Origin: Betaproteobacteria bacterium UBA1934
Lineage (GTDB): Bacteria; Pseudomonadota; Gammaproteobacteria; Burkholderiales; Rhodocyclaceae
Assembly (NCBI GenBank): GCA_002337055.1
Contig: DDFG01000004.1
Location: 186,001 to 250,000 of the forward strand
DNA: 64,000 nucleotides
Reading direction: 5' to 3'
Shown here: one piece after another, positions 34,939-44,033 of the stretch
Numbering within the stretch: the first letter of the stretch is position 1
Layout of the letters: each line of letters starts with the position of its first letter
Notes under the pieces: model-generated
Told to the model about the DNA's origin: nothing
Seen by the model: only the letters and a program-made list of their open reading frames with translations
Database searches by the model: none
Position numbers and translations under genes: made by a program

Positions 34939-35670
34939 TTGCCCAGCGACAATCCCGGCCTCGATTCGGCTCTGGCGCTTCGCCGCTTCGCCTCGCCGCG
35001 CCAGCTTGACGAACAACTGGCAGGCGATGTGGCGGCGGCATTGCGGGATGCGCTCAACCTGCGCGGTTCGGCAGCCCTCGCGGTGTCGGGGGGAACCACG
35101 CCGCTCGGCCTTTTCGACCGTCTCGCGAACATTCCTCTGGCTTGGGAAAGGATCACGGTTACGCTGGTCGACGATCGCTGGCTGCCCGCGAGCCATGCCG
35201 ACAGCAACGCCGGTCTGGCTCATCGCCATCTGTTGCGGGGGGCTGCCGCGGCTGCCCGTTGGGTCGGGCTCGTCGGCAATACCCCCACGGCCGCCGCCGG
35301 CTTTGCCGACAGTCAGGCCGCTGCGGCCACCCTGCCGGCAACGCTCGATGTCGTGCTGCTGGGTATGGGCAACGATGGCCACACTGCCAGCCTATTTCCC
35401 TGCGCCGAAAACGTCGAACTTGCGCTCGATCCAGCCTGTACTGGACGCCTCGCCATTGTCCGACCACAGAGCGCTCCCTACGAGCGCATCAGCCTGACCT
35501 TGCCGATGCTGGCAGGCGCCCGCCATCTCTGGCTGCACATACTGGGCGAAGCGAAATGGAAGGTACTGACCGGCGCACTGGCAGAATCGCCTGCCCGCCT
35601 GCCCATTGCGCGTGTTCTCGCAGCGGCCGGTGGCGACCGCCGCGTCTATTGGAGTCCCGGTCGTGCTTGA
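34939..35670 (+). CDS. pgl: 6-phosphogluconolactonase
   Basis: Hydrolyses 6-phosphogluconolactone to 6-phosphogluconate. It has 243 residues from the chosen start. Family motifs are clear: AVSGGTTPLGLFDRL near 49-63, VTLVDDRWLPASHADSN near 74-90, and LGMGNDGHTASLFP near 141-154. No ATG is present near the expected N terminus; TTG at 34939 lies 9 bases after the purine-rich GGAAGAGAG and just past the zwf stop, so a TTG start is proposed. The stop overlaps hexR by 8 bases. Confidence 0.9.
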   Translation: MPSDNPGLDSALALRRFASPRQLDEQLAGDVAAALRDALNLRGSAALAVSGGTTPLGLFDRLANIPLAWERITVTLVDDRWLPASHADSNAGLAHRHLLRGAAAAARWVGLVGNTPTAAAGFADSQAAAATLPATLDVVLLGMGNDGHTASLFPCAENVELALDPACTGRLAIVRPQSAPYERISLTLPMLAGARHLWLHILGEAKWKVLTGALAESPARLPIARVLAAAGGDRRVYWSPGRA

Positions 35671-36505
35671 ACGAATCGAAGGCAGAATGGCCAGCCTGAC
35701 GCCGGCCGAACGTCGTGTTGCCCAATTGGCGCTGACCCAGCCCAACCTGTTCGCGGAGGCCCCCATTGCGCAGTTGGCGACGCTTGCCAATGTCTCGCAG
35801 CCCACGGTAGTGCGGTTTTGCCGCTCGCTCGATTGCAAAGGACTGAGCGATTTCAAGCTGCGCCTGGCGCGCAGCCTCGTCGTCGGCCTGCCCTACGTGC
35901 ATTGCACGGTCAGCGCCGACGATACGCCGCCGGATATCGCGGGCAAGGTCTTCGACAATCTGCTGTCAGGCCTCTATCGGGCCCGCAATGCCTTGCCTCC
36001 GCACGCCGTGGCCGCTGCCGTCGACGTGCTCACCGATGCCCAGCGCATCGAATTCTGGGGGCTTGGCAACAGCGGCATCACCGCGCAGGATGCCCAGCAC
36101 AAGTTTTTCCGCTTCGGCGTGCCCTGTGTCGCCTATGCCGACCCGCATGTAATTGGCATGTCGGCGGCCCTGCTCGCGCCGGGAGCCGTGGTCGTCGCCA
36201 TTTCCAACAGCGGGCGCACCATCGACCTGCTCGAATCCGTCGGCAGCGCCCGCGCCAGCGGCGCCCGCATTATCGGCATCACCCGACCGGCGTCGCCGCT
36301 GGCTTGCCTGTGCGATGTGCTGCTGCCCGCCGACACGCAGGAAGATCCCGACGTCTATTCGCCGATGATCGCCCGCATCGTCCATCTCGCGCTGATCGAC
36401 GTCTTCGCCGTCAGCTATGCCGTGCGCGGTGGCCCGACCTTTGTCGAGCGCCTTAAGCGCGCCAAGCGCACTCTAGCCGCCCGCCGCCTGCAATCTCATT
36501 CCTGA
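35663..36505 (+). CDS. hexR: HexR, RpiR-family regulator of hexose metabolism
   Basis: Transcription factor of 280 residues with an N-terminal RpiR helix-turn-helix domain (about 1-80; LTPAERRVAQLALTQP, NVSQPTVVRFCRSLDCKGL) and a C-terminal SIS sugar-phosphate domain (about 110-245; FWGLGNSGITAQDAQHK, VVVAISNSGRTIDLLES). In known HexR, KDPG binding releases DNA. GTG at 35663 with GGAGT upstream gives the canonical VLERIEGRMASLTPAE N terminus. It lies in the zwf-pgl operon and faces edd-eda-glk; two matching palindromes in that shared promoter are likely its targets. Confidence 0.93.
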   Translation: MLERIEGRMASLTPAERRVAQLALTQPNLFAEAPIAQLATLANVSQPTVVRFCRSLDCKGLSDFKLRLARSLVVGLPYVHCTVSADDTPPDIAGKVFDNLLSGLYRARNALPPHAVAAAVDVLTDAQRIEFWGLGNSGITAQDAQHKFFRFGVPCVAYADPHVIGMSAALLAPGAVVVAISNSGRTIDLLESVGSARASGARIIGITRPASPLACLCDVLLPADTQEDPDVYSPMIARIVHLALIDVFAVSYAVRGGPTFVERLKRAKRTLAARRLQSHS

Positions 36506-36543
36506 GCCGATCTTCAAACATCCGGCCGTTTTCTGGAGAACCC

Positions 36544-38985
36544 ATGAATCCAAATCAGGCGCACCCGCCGTCGCTAACTGACTATCGCAACACCTTGGAA
36601 CGTCACCTCGAACGCACCGTGGCGCAACACGCCGCCAGTGCCGACGCCCATGCCTGGATGCTCGCCGCCGCGCATGGCGCACGCGAGGATCTGGCCGATG
36701 CCTGGCTCGCCACCCAGCGCGCCGACCGCACTGCGAAAGCGCGTCGTGCCTATTACCTCTCGGCGGAATTCCTGATTGGTCGGGCGATGACGAACGCCCT
36801 CGCCGCCCTGGGCCTCGACCAAGCGTTCGCCGAAACGATGCGTTCGCTCGGCCACGAACCCGCCGACATTCTCGAAACCGAACCCGACGCCGCGCTCGGC
36901 AACGGCGGCCTCGGGCGTCTCGCCGCCTGCTTTCTCGATTCACTCGCCACACTGGGCGTGCCGTCGTTCGGATACGGCATTCGCTATGAATTCGGCATGT
37001 TCCGGCAACGGATCGTCGACGGCCAGCAAACGGAAGTTCCCGATCACTGGCTCAAATACGGCAATCCCTGGGAGATTCCCCGCCGCCACGTCGCCTGGCG
37101 CGTCGGCTACGGCGGTCAGGTGCATGTGCGTGATGGGCGCCATAGCTGGAAGCCAGCCGAAGTGGTCATCGCCCAGGCGCACGACATGATCATCCCCGGC
37201 CACGGCACGCCACGGGTGTCGACCCTGCGCCTGTGGGCTTCAACCAGCGAGGAGGCGCTCGATCTCCAGGCGCATGGACGCGGCGCTCATTACGAAGCCG
37301 TAGCGGCCCGCGCCCGCGCCGAGAACCTTTCCTGGGTGCTCTACCCGGACGACAGCACGCCGCTGGGACGCGAACTCCGGTTGCGTCAGGAATATTTCTT
37401 CGTCAGCGCTTCCATGCAGGACATCATCGCCCGCCACCTCGACGAACACGGCAGGCTCGACACTCTGGCGGACAAAGCGGCCATTCAACTCAACGACACC
37501 CACCCCGCGCTGGCGGTGCCGGAACTGATGCGGCTGCTGCTCGACGAACACGGCCTGAGCTGGGATGAGGCGTGGGAGACCACCCGCCGCATCATTTCCT
37601 ACACCAACCACACCCTGATGCCGGAAGCGCTTGAAGTGTGGCCCATGACCATTGTCGAAAACGTGCTGCCGCGCCATGCCCAGATCATCGTCGAAATCAA
37701 TCGCCGCTTTCTGGACGAGGTCTACCGCCGCTTTCCCGACGACGGCGCCCTGCTTGGCCGAGTCTCCATCGTCACCGATGGCCAGGACCCGCAAGTGCGC
37801 ATGGCGTACTTGTCCATTGTCGCCAGCCACCGCGTCAATGGTGTCGCCAAGCTGCATTCGGAACTGTGCGTACAGACCATTTTTGCCGATTTCGCCCGCC
37901 TGTATCCGAACCGCTTCACCAACGTGACGAACGGCGTCACTCCCCGGCGCTGGCTGGCGCAGACCAACCCCGGCTTGGCCACCTTGATCGACGAACGCCT
38001 CGGCACCGGATGGCGCACCGATCTCGATCGTCTGCATGAGCTGACGCCGCTGGCGGACGACGCCGCTTTCCGCCAGCAGGTACGTGCCGTCAAACAGCGG
38101 AACAAACAGGCCCTGGCCGAGTTGATCGCCCGGCAAACCGGGCTGGCGGTCAATCCGTCGGCGTTGTTCGACGTGCAGGTCAAACGCATTCACGAATATA
38201 AACGCCAGCTTCTGAACGTGCTGCACATCGTCCATCGCTATCAGGCCATGCTGGCTCAACCGGAGCGCGACTGGACGCCACGCGTGCACATTTTCGCCGG
38301 CAAGGCGGCCTCAGCCTATCGCATGGCGAAGCAGATCATCCGGCTGATCCACGATGTCGCCACGGTGATCAACGCCGATCCGCGTCTGCACGACCGACTC
38401 AAGGTGGTTTTCTTGCCGGATTATCGCGTCTCGCTGGCGGAGTGCATCTTTCCGGCGGCGGATCTTTCGGAGCAGATCTCGACGGCCGGCACCGAAGCCT
38501 CGGGTACCGGCAACATGAAATTCGCGCTGAACGGCGCGCTGACGGTCGGCACCTGGGATGGCGCGAACATCGAAATCGCGCAGCACGTGGGGCTCGACAG
38601 TATCTTCATCTTCGGCAAGCGCGCCGAGGAAATCCAGGCACTGCGTGCGCACGCACACCCGCCGCGCGCCTGGATCGAGGGCAACCCCGATTTGCGGGTC
38701 GTCATCGACGCCATCGAGGGCGATCTGTTCACGCCGGAGGAGCCGGGGCGCTATGCCGAGTTAATGGCTTCGTTGCGCGACCGCGACCACTACTTTCTGT
38801 GCGCCGATTTTGCGGGGTATGTGGCCATCCAGGAACGCATCGACGCAGCCTGGCAGGACACCGAGACATGGACGGCACGCGTGATCAAGAACATCGCCGG
38901 CATGGGGCATTTTTCGTCTGATCGCACTATCCGCGAATACTGCCGGCAAATCTGGGACGTTTCGCCAATCGGCGTTTCTGGCTAG
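36544..38985 (+). CDS. glgP: Glycogen/maltodextrin phosphorylase
   Basis: PLP-dependent phosphorylase that releases glucose-1-phosphate from alpha-1,4-glucans. At 813 residues it has the normal length. The PLP-lysine motif is EASGTGNMKFALNG at about 652-665; the substrate and phosphate loops (YGIRYEFGMFRQ, VKRIHEYKRQLLN, SLAECIFPAADLSEQIS) are also present. It starts 38 bases after hexR in the same direction, with GGAG upstream. It uses the glucans delivered by the mal operon and MalQ. Glycogen synthesis genes are not seen in the window, so maltodextrin rather than glycogen may be the main substrate. Confidence 0.95.
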   Translation: MNPNQAHPPSLTDYRNTLERHLERTVAQHAASADAHAWMLAAAHGAREDLADAWLATQRADRTAKARRAYYLSAEFLIGRAMTNALAALGLDQAFAETMRSLGHEPADILETEPDAALGNGGLGRLAACFLDSLATLGVPSFGYGIRYEFGMFRQRIVDGQQTEVPDHWLKYGNPWEIPRRHVAWRVGYGGQVHVRDGRHSWKPAEVVIAQAHDMIIPGHGTPRVSTLRLWASTSEEALDLQAHGRGAHYEAVAARARAENLSWVLYPDDSTPLGRELRLRQEYFFVSASMQDIIARHLDEHGRLDTLADKAAIQLNDTHPALAVPELMRLLLDEHGLSWDEAWETTRRIISYTNHTLMPEALEVWPMTIVENVLPRHAQIIVEINRRFLDEVYRRFPDDGALLGRVSIVTDGQDPQVRMAYLSIVASHRVNGVAKLHSELCVQTIFADFARLYPNRFTNVTNGVTPRRWLAQTNPGLATLIDERLGTGWRTDLDRLHELTPLADDAAFRQQVRAVKQRNKQALAELIARQTGLAVNPSALFDVQVKRIHEYKRQLLNVLHIVHRYQAMLAQPERDWTPRVHIFAGKAASAYRMAKQIIRLIHDVATVINADPRLHDRLKVVFLPDYRVSLAECIFPAADLSEQISTAGTEASGTGNMKFALNGALTVGTWDGANIEIAQHVGLDSIFIFGKRAEEIQALRAHAHPPRAWIEGNPDLRVVIDAIEGDLFTPEEPGRYAELMASLRDRDHYFLCADFAGYVAIQERIDAAWQDTETWTARVIKNIAGMGHFSSDRTIREYCRQIWDVSPIGVSG

Positions 38986-38993
38986 CGGAGAGC

Positions 38994-39034
38994 GCCGCTT
39001 CGCCGCATTGTTGTTTGCCAGGCGGCGAGGCGGC
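38994..39034. terminator. Hairpin between convergent glgP and the aldo/keto reductase gene
   Basis: Imperfect inverted repeat: 38994-39006 (GCCGCTTCGCCGC) against 39022-39034 (GCGGCGAGGCGGC), one mismatched (G-T) position in thirteen, 15-base loop, then TTT in the plus direction. It fills almost the whole gap between the two genes and may terminate both; the T-run is short. Confidence 0.5.
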
Positions 39035-39036
39035 TT

Positions 39037-39927
39037 TCAGATCTGCCCGGTCCAGCCGTCGCCGTGCTGCCGGAAAGCGGTTCGCCAGCATTCAAGGAGT
39101 TCCGCAGGCAGCGGTCCGCGTGCGACCCAGTCGACAATCTGCTTGAAGTGTTCCGCATTGGCCGTGCCGAAAACCGCGCTGGCCACGCCCGTTTGCCAGG
39201 CGGCAAACCGGCTCGCCAGCTCGCCCCACGGCATGCCGGGGTCGGGCAGGTTCATCGTCCGCCAGCGCCGCCAGTAGGTTTCGCAGTAGTCGCCCTGCGG
39301 CAGGGAATCGAAGCGCCACGGCGCATTGGCAAGCGGCCGCTTGGCAATGAACCCCATGCCATTTAGCTGCGACAGGGTCGATTCGATCAGTCGCTGGTCA
39401 AACAGATTGAGCGAGGCCATCAAACCGTCGAAACGGCCGCTGGCGCGGGCGAACGCAAGCGCTTCGTTTTCGCCGGAATAGGCGATGGCGCGCACCTTGC
39501 CGGCTCGCCGACCATCTTCCAGCGCGCGCAGGATGTCATCGCGTTGCAAGACATGCAACGGGCAGGAATGCAGGTGCGCAATATCCAGCCGCTCGACTTG
39601 CAGGCGGCACAGGGCCTGCTCGATGCCCGCCGCGATGCAGGGCCCGGTCCAGTCCTCGATGCCGGGCACGCCGTAGCCCAGTTTGGTCGAGACCGCGAAC
39701 TGGCCGCGAAAATCTCCCATCAGGCGACCCAGCCGCACCTCGGAAAGACCATAGCTGGGGGCGGTATCGATCAGGGTCACGCCGGCTTCGGCAGCCACTT
39801 CGAGCAATCGACGCACGCGGGCCTCGTCGAGCGCGGGATCGCCAATTTGCCCGGCGCCCAGACCGACGACGGAGACGCTCAGGCCACTTCGGCCGTATTC
39901 GCGCTGAGGCAGATTCATTGCGGACAT
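39037..39927 (-). CDS. Aldo/keto reductase
   Basis: NAD(P)H-dependent oxidoreductase of 296 residues with a TIM-barrel. The catalytic tetrad is visible: Asp and Tyr in TLIDTAPSYG near 50-59, Lys in VSTKLGYGV near 80-88, and His in DIAHLHSC near 115-122. It resembles the D-threo-aldose/L-fucose dehydrogenase group (AKR15-like), suggesting a sugar substrate. A second in-frame ATG at 39918 could also start it. It is the last gene of the mal operon, 5 bases after the preceding gene, so an action on glucose or related sugars released by the operon is likely but not shown. Confidence 0.85.
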   Translation of the reverse strand: MSAMNLPQREYGRSGLSVSVVGLGAGQIGDPALDEARVRRLLEVAAEAGVTLIDTAPSYGLSEVRLGRLMGDFRGQFAVSTKLGYGVPGIEDWTGPCIAAGIEQALCRLQVERLDIAHLHSCPLHVLQRDDILRALEDGRRAGKVRAIAYSGENEALAFARASGRFDGLMASLNLFDQRLIESTLSQLNGMGFIAKRPLANAPWRFDSLPQGDYCETYWRRWRTMNLPDPGMPWGELASRFAAWQTGVASAVFGTANAEHFKQIVDWVARGPLPAELLECWRTAFRQHGDGWTGQI

Positions 39928-39932
39928 CGTGA

Positions 39933-40910
39933 TCAGAGCTCACCCAGGATCTTGGCGCGCTGCGCGGCGTACTCGGCATCGCTGATCAGGCCCTGCTCGC
40001 GCTGATCCTTGAGATCGAGCAGGCGAGCGGTAAATGTCTGCACGCTCTCATCGATCTCGACTTCATCGATGGCATGCTTGCCCCAGGAATAGCCGACCAG
40101 CGGACGGCCCGTCGACAGTATGCGCGTCTGCATCTCGCCAGACGGCAGCAGAAGGTCGACGATCGGCAAGGGCGGCGCCTTGTCGCCGCTATAGCTCAGG
40201 TTATCCGGCATGGCTTCCTTGGCGAATTGGCGCACACCAAGGTTGCCATCGCTTTCGACCGGCGCCGCCAGGGTGACAAAGGCGGTCACCGCCCAGTCGG
40301 TTCCGTCGCTGGTGCCCATGAACTCCTTGGGCACGAAGAAGCTGATGCTGCGATCGCTGATCGTGCGCCGGGTGACAAACAGCATCGTGCTGTCGATACT
40401 GGCCTCGGCCTCGCCCACCGGCCGGTTGGGGAAATTCTCGCGCAGCTTGGCAAGCAGTTGCTTGCGCGCCGTTTGCGGCTGCGGAGAAATGATGATGGCT
40501 TTCTCCCAGGCATAGCGGCGGTCGATTCGCGCCTTGCGCCCGGGCAGGGTAAACAGGTGCCCCGAACCCGGCTTGCGGTCGGTGTCCACATAGATATCGA
40601 GGTTGAAACCAAAGGGCAGGCGATTAGTCTTGTTGCGAGCCGATACGTTCTTTCCCCCGCCGGGCGCCCACCACATTTCGCGGATGAAGTCGCCGAAAGT
40701 GGCGGTAAACCAGAAGCCGTTTTCGTCCCGGCTGATGTCCAGCCCCCGCAGATCGAGGCTACCGCGCTTGATGTCTCCGCTGACAAGATAGACCAGCGTG
40801 CCATCGCCATCGTCGTCCCCTGAGGGGTCGATCAGTTTCACCAGCGACCGCTCGGCGGCACCCGCCAGGCTGGTCGCCAACACCAGCATCAACATCCAGA
40901 CTGTTTTCAT
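39933..40910 (-). CDS. Secreted glucodextranase-C-domain protein with SHOCT tail (third paralogue)
   Basis: A 325-residue exported protein. A signal peptide (about 1-19, MLMLVLATSLAGAAE) is followed by a domain like the C-terminal binding module of glucodextranase and amylopullulanases: DPSGDDDGDGTLVYLVSG, then LDLRGLDISRDENGFWF, near 26-75. The C terminus (about 297-325, KDQREQGLISDAEYAAQR) is a SHOCT short domain, usual in oligomerising proteins. It is close in sequence to the gene upstream (IDVYIDxDRxxxSGxxFTLPGRK is shared), 9 bases away, so the two come from a duplication. A carbohydrate-binding or surface role is inferred from the mal operon; no catalytic motif was seen. Confidence 0.82.
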   Translation of the reverse strand: MKTVWMLMLVLATSLAGAAERSLVKLIDPSGDDDGDGTLVYLVSGDIKRGSLDLRGLDISRDENGFWFTATFGDFIREMWWAPGGGKNVSARNKTNRLPFGFNLDIYVDTDRKPGSGHLFTLPGRKARIDRRYAWEKAIIISPQPQTARKQLLAKLRENFPNRPVGEAEASIDSTMLFVTRRTISDRSISFFVPKEFMGTSDGTDWAVTAFVTLAAPVESDGNLGVRQFAKEAMPDNLSYSGDKAPPLPIVDLLLPSGEMQTRILSTGRPLVGYSWGKHAIDEVEIDESVQTFTARLLDLKDQREQGLISDAEYAAQRAKILGEL

Positions 40911-40918
40911 GGAAAACC

Positions 40919-42127
40919 CTACAGTTCGCCGAGTATCCGCTGCTTCTGTTTGTCGTATTCGGCTTGGGTGATCACCCCGTCGTCGAGAAGTTGCTTGAGA
41001 GTTTCCAGACGGGCGGGCACAGTTTGCGGCACGCTCTGACGTGGCGCGCCGGGCCCATCGACATACCGCGGCGCGCGCGGATCGAGCAGACTCTGCACAG
41101 AGGGGGTTGGTCCTTCGCGGCGCGGCCCCTTGGCGGAGGAGTCACCCATCAGGCTCTTCAGAAAGCCCAACGGCCCCGAGGTTTCGGCCGCAACTGCCTT
41201 CTTGGGTTGCGATCCCTTCCTGGGTGAATTGACCGCTGTGTCATTGCCGGCATGTTTGCCCCACGAGACGCCAGTGAGCGGCAGATCGCCGGACAGCACG
41301 GCCGCCTGCTGGTCGGCGGAGGGTAGAAGCGCGTCGACCACCGGCGAGGGCGCCACGTTTCCGATGTAACCAAAGCTCGTGCGGCTACGTCCAGGAACGG
41401 GTTGGAGCACGCCCAGTTCGAGTTCTTCGAGCGGCGTTTTGCCTGCCGACAGCAAACTGCCTCCGGTTGCGGAAAACGGGCGCGCACCGGTGACCAATAC
41501 ACTCATCGCCCAATCACTGCCATCCTGGTTGCCGAAGAAATCCTGCGGCACAAAAAATAAGATGGTTTTGCCCCGAACCTTGACCTTGGTCGGCAAGTAA
41601 ATCGATTGATCGATACTGGCATCCAGTTCGCCATTGCTTCGCTCAGGGTATTGTTTCTGGAGCGCCGTCATCAATTCGGTGCGAATGGCTTCCGGCCGGG
41701 GCGTCAGAATCACCGCGCGTTCCCAGGCGTAGTTGCCGTCAATGCGCAGCTTGCGGCCGGGGAGCGTAAAGGTGTTGCCGGAATCCTTGCGCCGGTCCAT
41801 GTCGATATAGACATCGATATTGAAGGTATAGAACCCTTTACGCGCCCAGTCACCAAGCGATTCGGCACCGGCACCGGCATAGGCGTTAGCCGGATTGCGG
41901 ATTGGATTGGCAAAGGTCGCTTCAAACCAAAATCCGTCGCTGTCCCGGGAGAGCGAGAAGGCCCTCAGATCGAGATCTCCCTCCTGATAGTCCTTGCTCA
42001 TTGGATACAGCAGATTGCCACCCCCGTTGTCGTCACCGGCGGGGTCGTTAAAGCTTGCAACCAAGGTTGGCGCGGCAAGCGCCTGACCGGCGCAGAGCAA
42101 CAGGCAGGCGAATAGACGATGAGTCAT
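40919..42127 (-). CDS. Secreted glucodextranase-C-domain protein with SHOCT tail (second paralogue)
   Basis: A 402-residue exported protein. After a signal peptide (1-19, ending GQALAA) it has the DPAGDDNGGGNLLYPMS motif near 26-42, a LDLRAFSLSRDSDGFWFEA strand, and TFTLPGRKLRIDGNYAWER near 122-140. A basic and Pro-rich linker (about 300-370) leads to a SHOCT tail (LKQLLDDGVITQAEYDKQKQ) at about 375-400. ATG at 42127 with GAGG 7 bases upstream is preferred to the longer frame. It is about 77 residues longer than the third paralogue mainly because of the linker. It lies between the outer-membrane barrel gene and the third paralogue in the mal operon. Confidence 0.82.
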   Translation of the reverse strand: MTHRLFACLLLCAGQALAAPTLVASFNDPAGDDNGGGNLLYPMSKDYQEGDLDLRAFSLSRDSDGFWFEATFANPIRNPANAYAGAGAESLGDWARKGFYTFNIDVYIDMDRRKDSGNTFTLPGRKLRIDGNYAWERAVILTPRPEAIRTELMTALQKQYPERSNGELDASIDQSIYLPTKVKVRGKTILFFVPQDFFGNQDGSDWAMSVLVTGARPFSATGGSLLSAGKTPLEELELGVLQPVPGRSRTSFGYIGNVAPSPVVDALLPSADQQAAVLSGDLPLTGVSWGKHAGNDTAVNSPRKGSQPKKAVAAETSGPLGFLKSLMGDSSAKGPRREGPTPSVQSLLDPRAPRYVDGPGAPRQSVPQTVPARLETLKQLLDDGVITQAEYDKQKQRILGEL

Positions 42128-42212
42128 GCAATTCCTCACTGGCAACGGCGCGTGACCGGACGCCGCCTTCTGCGGCGGCCCAAGTCATGATGCTATCGAT
42201 TTCAAAGCTAAC

Positions 42213-42246
42213 ATGGCAACCCTCCCCGGTCGGAAAGGGTTGCCAT
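42213..42246 (-). terminator. Long perfect hairpin behind the outer-membrane barrel gene
   Basis: An 11-bp perfect stem ATGGCAACCCT/AGGGTTGCCAT with a 12-base loop, 20 bases past the stop at 42267 in the minus direction. No T-run follows. It may slow transcription or protect the upstream mRNA, raising the ratio of barrel protein to the two downstream paralogues. Confidence 0.5.
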
Positions 42247-42266
42247 GATCGAACAGCAGACGAGAC

Positions 42267-44000
42267 TCAGAAGGTTGCTTGCGCGGTCGCCTTCAGGCGG
42301 TACTGGCTGAAATCGGTCTTCGGCTTGGTGATGTCGGGGTAGCCGTTGCCGTTGATCCACTGGCTCAACAGACCGAACTCGAAGCCGCCCAGGCTGTATG
42401 CCAGCTTGGCGCTCCAGATGCCCTTGTCGGTATCGTAGCTGCCTGCGCCCAGACGATAGTCACGGCTATAGTGACCATAACCGATGCTGCCATAAACGTG
42501 GTCATGCAGTTGCTTGCCCACGGTCAGGCTGTAGCCACGATCCTTCGTTTCCGTGTCGTCGGTGGCGATCAGGTTGCTGCCATGGTCGGTATCCTTGACC
42601 CATTTGAACTTGAACGCGGTGTCGATCCCCCCAGCCACTCGGAAGGTATGGTTCGCCTTGAATACAAAGATATTGGTTTTGCGATCCTGATTCAGGGCAT
42701 ACCAGCCGGAGAGCGGACCCGTGGCGCTATAGTTCTGCCAGTTGTTGTTGTAACCAACGCGCGTCAGCTCCATCGACATCGGGGTGTCGGCGATTTCATA
42801 GTTGGCAACGAAGGTGTGGCCCTTCCATCCCAGCACGCGCTCGGCCGGTGCTTCGTTGAAATCCATGAAGTCGTTGTCGACGCCACGATGGACCACTTGC
42901 TGATAAGTGTCCGCAGCCGCGCCGCCCAACCAGAGGTTGTTACCCCAGTTGTACCATGCAGCTTCGGAACCTTCCGTCAGCAGCACATCGGACTCGCGAC
43001 GAGCCGCCGCGATCGAGGTATAACCCGCGCCGATGTTGAAGTACTGATAAGCAAAGGTCAGATTGGGCACCGGCAACGCACTGAAGACAGCGTCAAACTT
43101 GAAAGCGTCATCGTTGATGCTGCTGCGCGGCGTCACACTCCACGGCTCCGCCAGCAAACCGGCAGCAACGTGCGCGTTCGAGCGGTAGTACGCACCCTTC
43201 AGGTCGATTCCGTTGAGTGGGCTGCCTTCAGCCTTCAGAGAATAAACGTCGTTCTTGAAGATGGTGCGCAGCTTGGTCCCGTTCAGCGGGTTGGTGTCGC
43301 CCGGATTCAGGGTGCGATCGCTATAAGTCTGCACGCTGGCCGTCAGCTTGGCGCCGCCAATCGGCACCAGCACCTGGCCGATGTAGACCGACTCGCCCTT
43401 CTGATAGTCATCGGTACCGCAGCAAACCGGGCCGTTACCCCAGTTGAAGCCGAGGTATTCCGGCATGACGATCTTGGCGGCATCCCACGTCACCGTGCCG
43501 AGCTTGCCGCGGAAGTAGAAGCCGTTGATGTTGTCGCGGTCGATGTAGCGCATGGCGCCCACCGTAAACGGATCGAACATTGCCCACTGGTTCGAGCCCA
43601 GACGCACTTCATTTAGCCAACCATAACCCGGCGTCAGTTGAATATAGGCGCCCCGGAGCTTCATGAACTTGCGGGAATTCATGGTCTTGGCAGGATTGTC
43701 CTCGTCCTTGAACCCGAATTCGCTCCAGTAAGCGGCCGAGCTGCGGCTCTGCACGCGGAAGCCGGCCTCGACCTGGGAATTGAGCGTTGCCCGAACCTGT
43801 AGGTTCAACTCGGTGAACTGGCCCTGATCGGAGCCGCTGGCGGTGTCGATACTGTTCGACGCCACCGCGCGGCGATCGCCGTCCAGGAACTTCATGTAGA
43901 TGTTCGATTCCTTCAGCGAAAGATCCAGTGCCAGAGCGGGTGTCGCCAGTGCCACGCCGACGGCAATTGCCAGCGGTTTCACAACAAATTTATTAGTCAT
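42267..44000 (-). CDS. Outer-membrane beta-barrel protein (putative glucan porin)
   Basis: A 577-residue exported protein with a Sec signal peptide (about 1-22, AVGVALATPALAL) and alternating-strand sequence rich in aromatic and Gly residues, ending in Phe (KATAQATF), the typical C-terminal outer-membrane signal. The many paired strands (for example GFRVQSRSSAAYWSEFG, GKLGTVTWDAAKI) suit a porin-like barrel. It does not look like LamB; I do not recognise the family. Its place between two glucodextranase-C proteins and downstream of malG suggests it is the outer-membrane entry for maltodextrins in this operon. A GAGGAAAG ribosome-binding site precedes ATG 44000. Confidence 0.8.
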   Translation of the reverse strand: MTNKFVVKPLAIAVGVALATPALALDLSLKESNIYMKFLDGDRRAVASNSIDTASGSDQGQFTELNLQVRATLNSQVEAGFRVQSRSSAAYWSEFGFKDEDNPAKTMNSRKFMKLRGAYIQLTPGYGWLNEVRLGSNQWAMFDPFTVGAMRYIDRDNINGFYFRGKLGTVTWDAAKIVMPEYLGFNWGNGPVCCGTDDYQKGESVYIGQVLVPIGGAKLTASVQTYSDRTLNPGDTNPLNGTKLRTIFKNDVYSLKAEGSPLNGIDLKGAYYRSNAHVAAGLLAEPWSVTPRSSINDDAFKFDAVFSALPVPNLTFAYQYFNIGAGYTSIAAARRESDVLLTEGSEAAWYNWGNNLWLGGAAADTYQQVVHRGVDNDFMDFNEAPAERVLGWKGHTFVANYEIADTPMSMELTRVGYNNNWQNYSATGPLSGWYALNQDRKTNIFVFKANHTFRVAGGIDTAFKFKWVKDTDHGSNLIATDDTETKDRGYSLTVGKQLHDHVYGSIGYGHYSRDYRLGAGSYDTDKGIWSAKLAYSLGGFEFGLLSQWINGNGYPDITKPKTDFSQYRLKATAQATF

Positions 44001-44033
44001 TTTCTTTCCTCGTTCTGCTGCTCTCAAAAACCC

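Noticed and set aside
42279..43616. Plus-strand open frame of about 445 codons
   Set aside because: It is antisense to the outer-membrane barrel gene, whose signal peptide, ribosome-binding site and C-terminal Phe are convincing.
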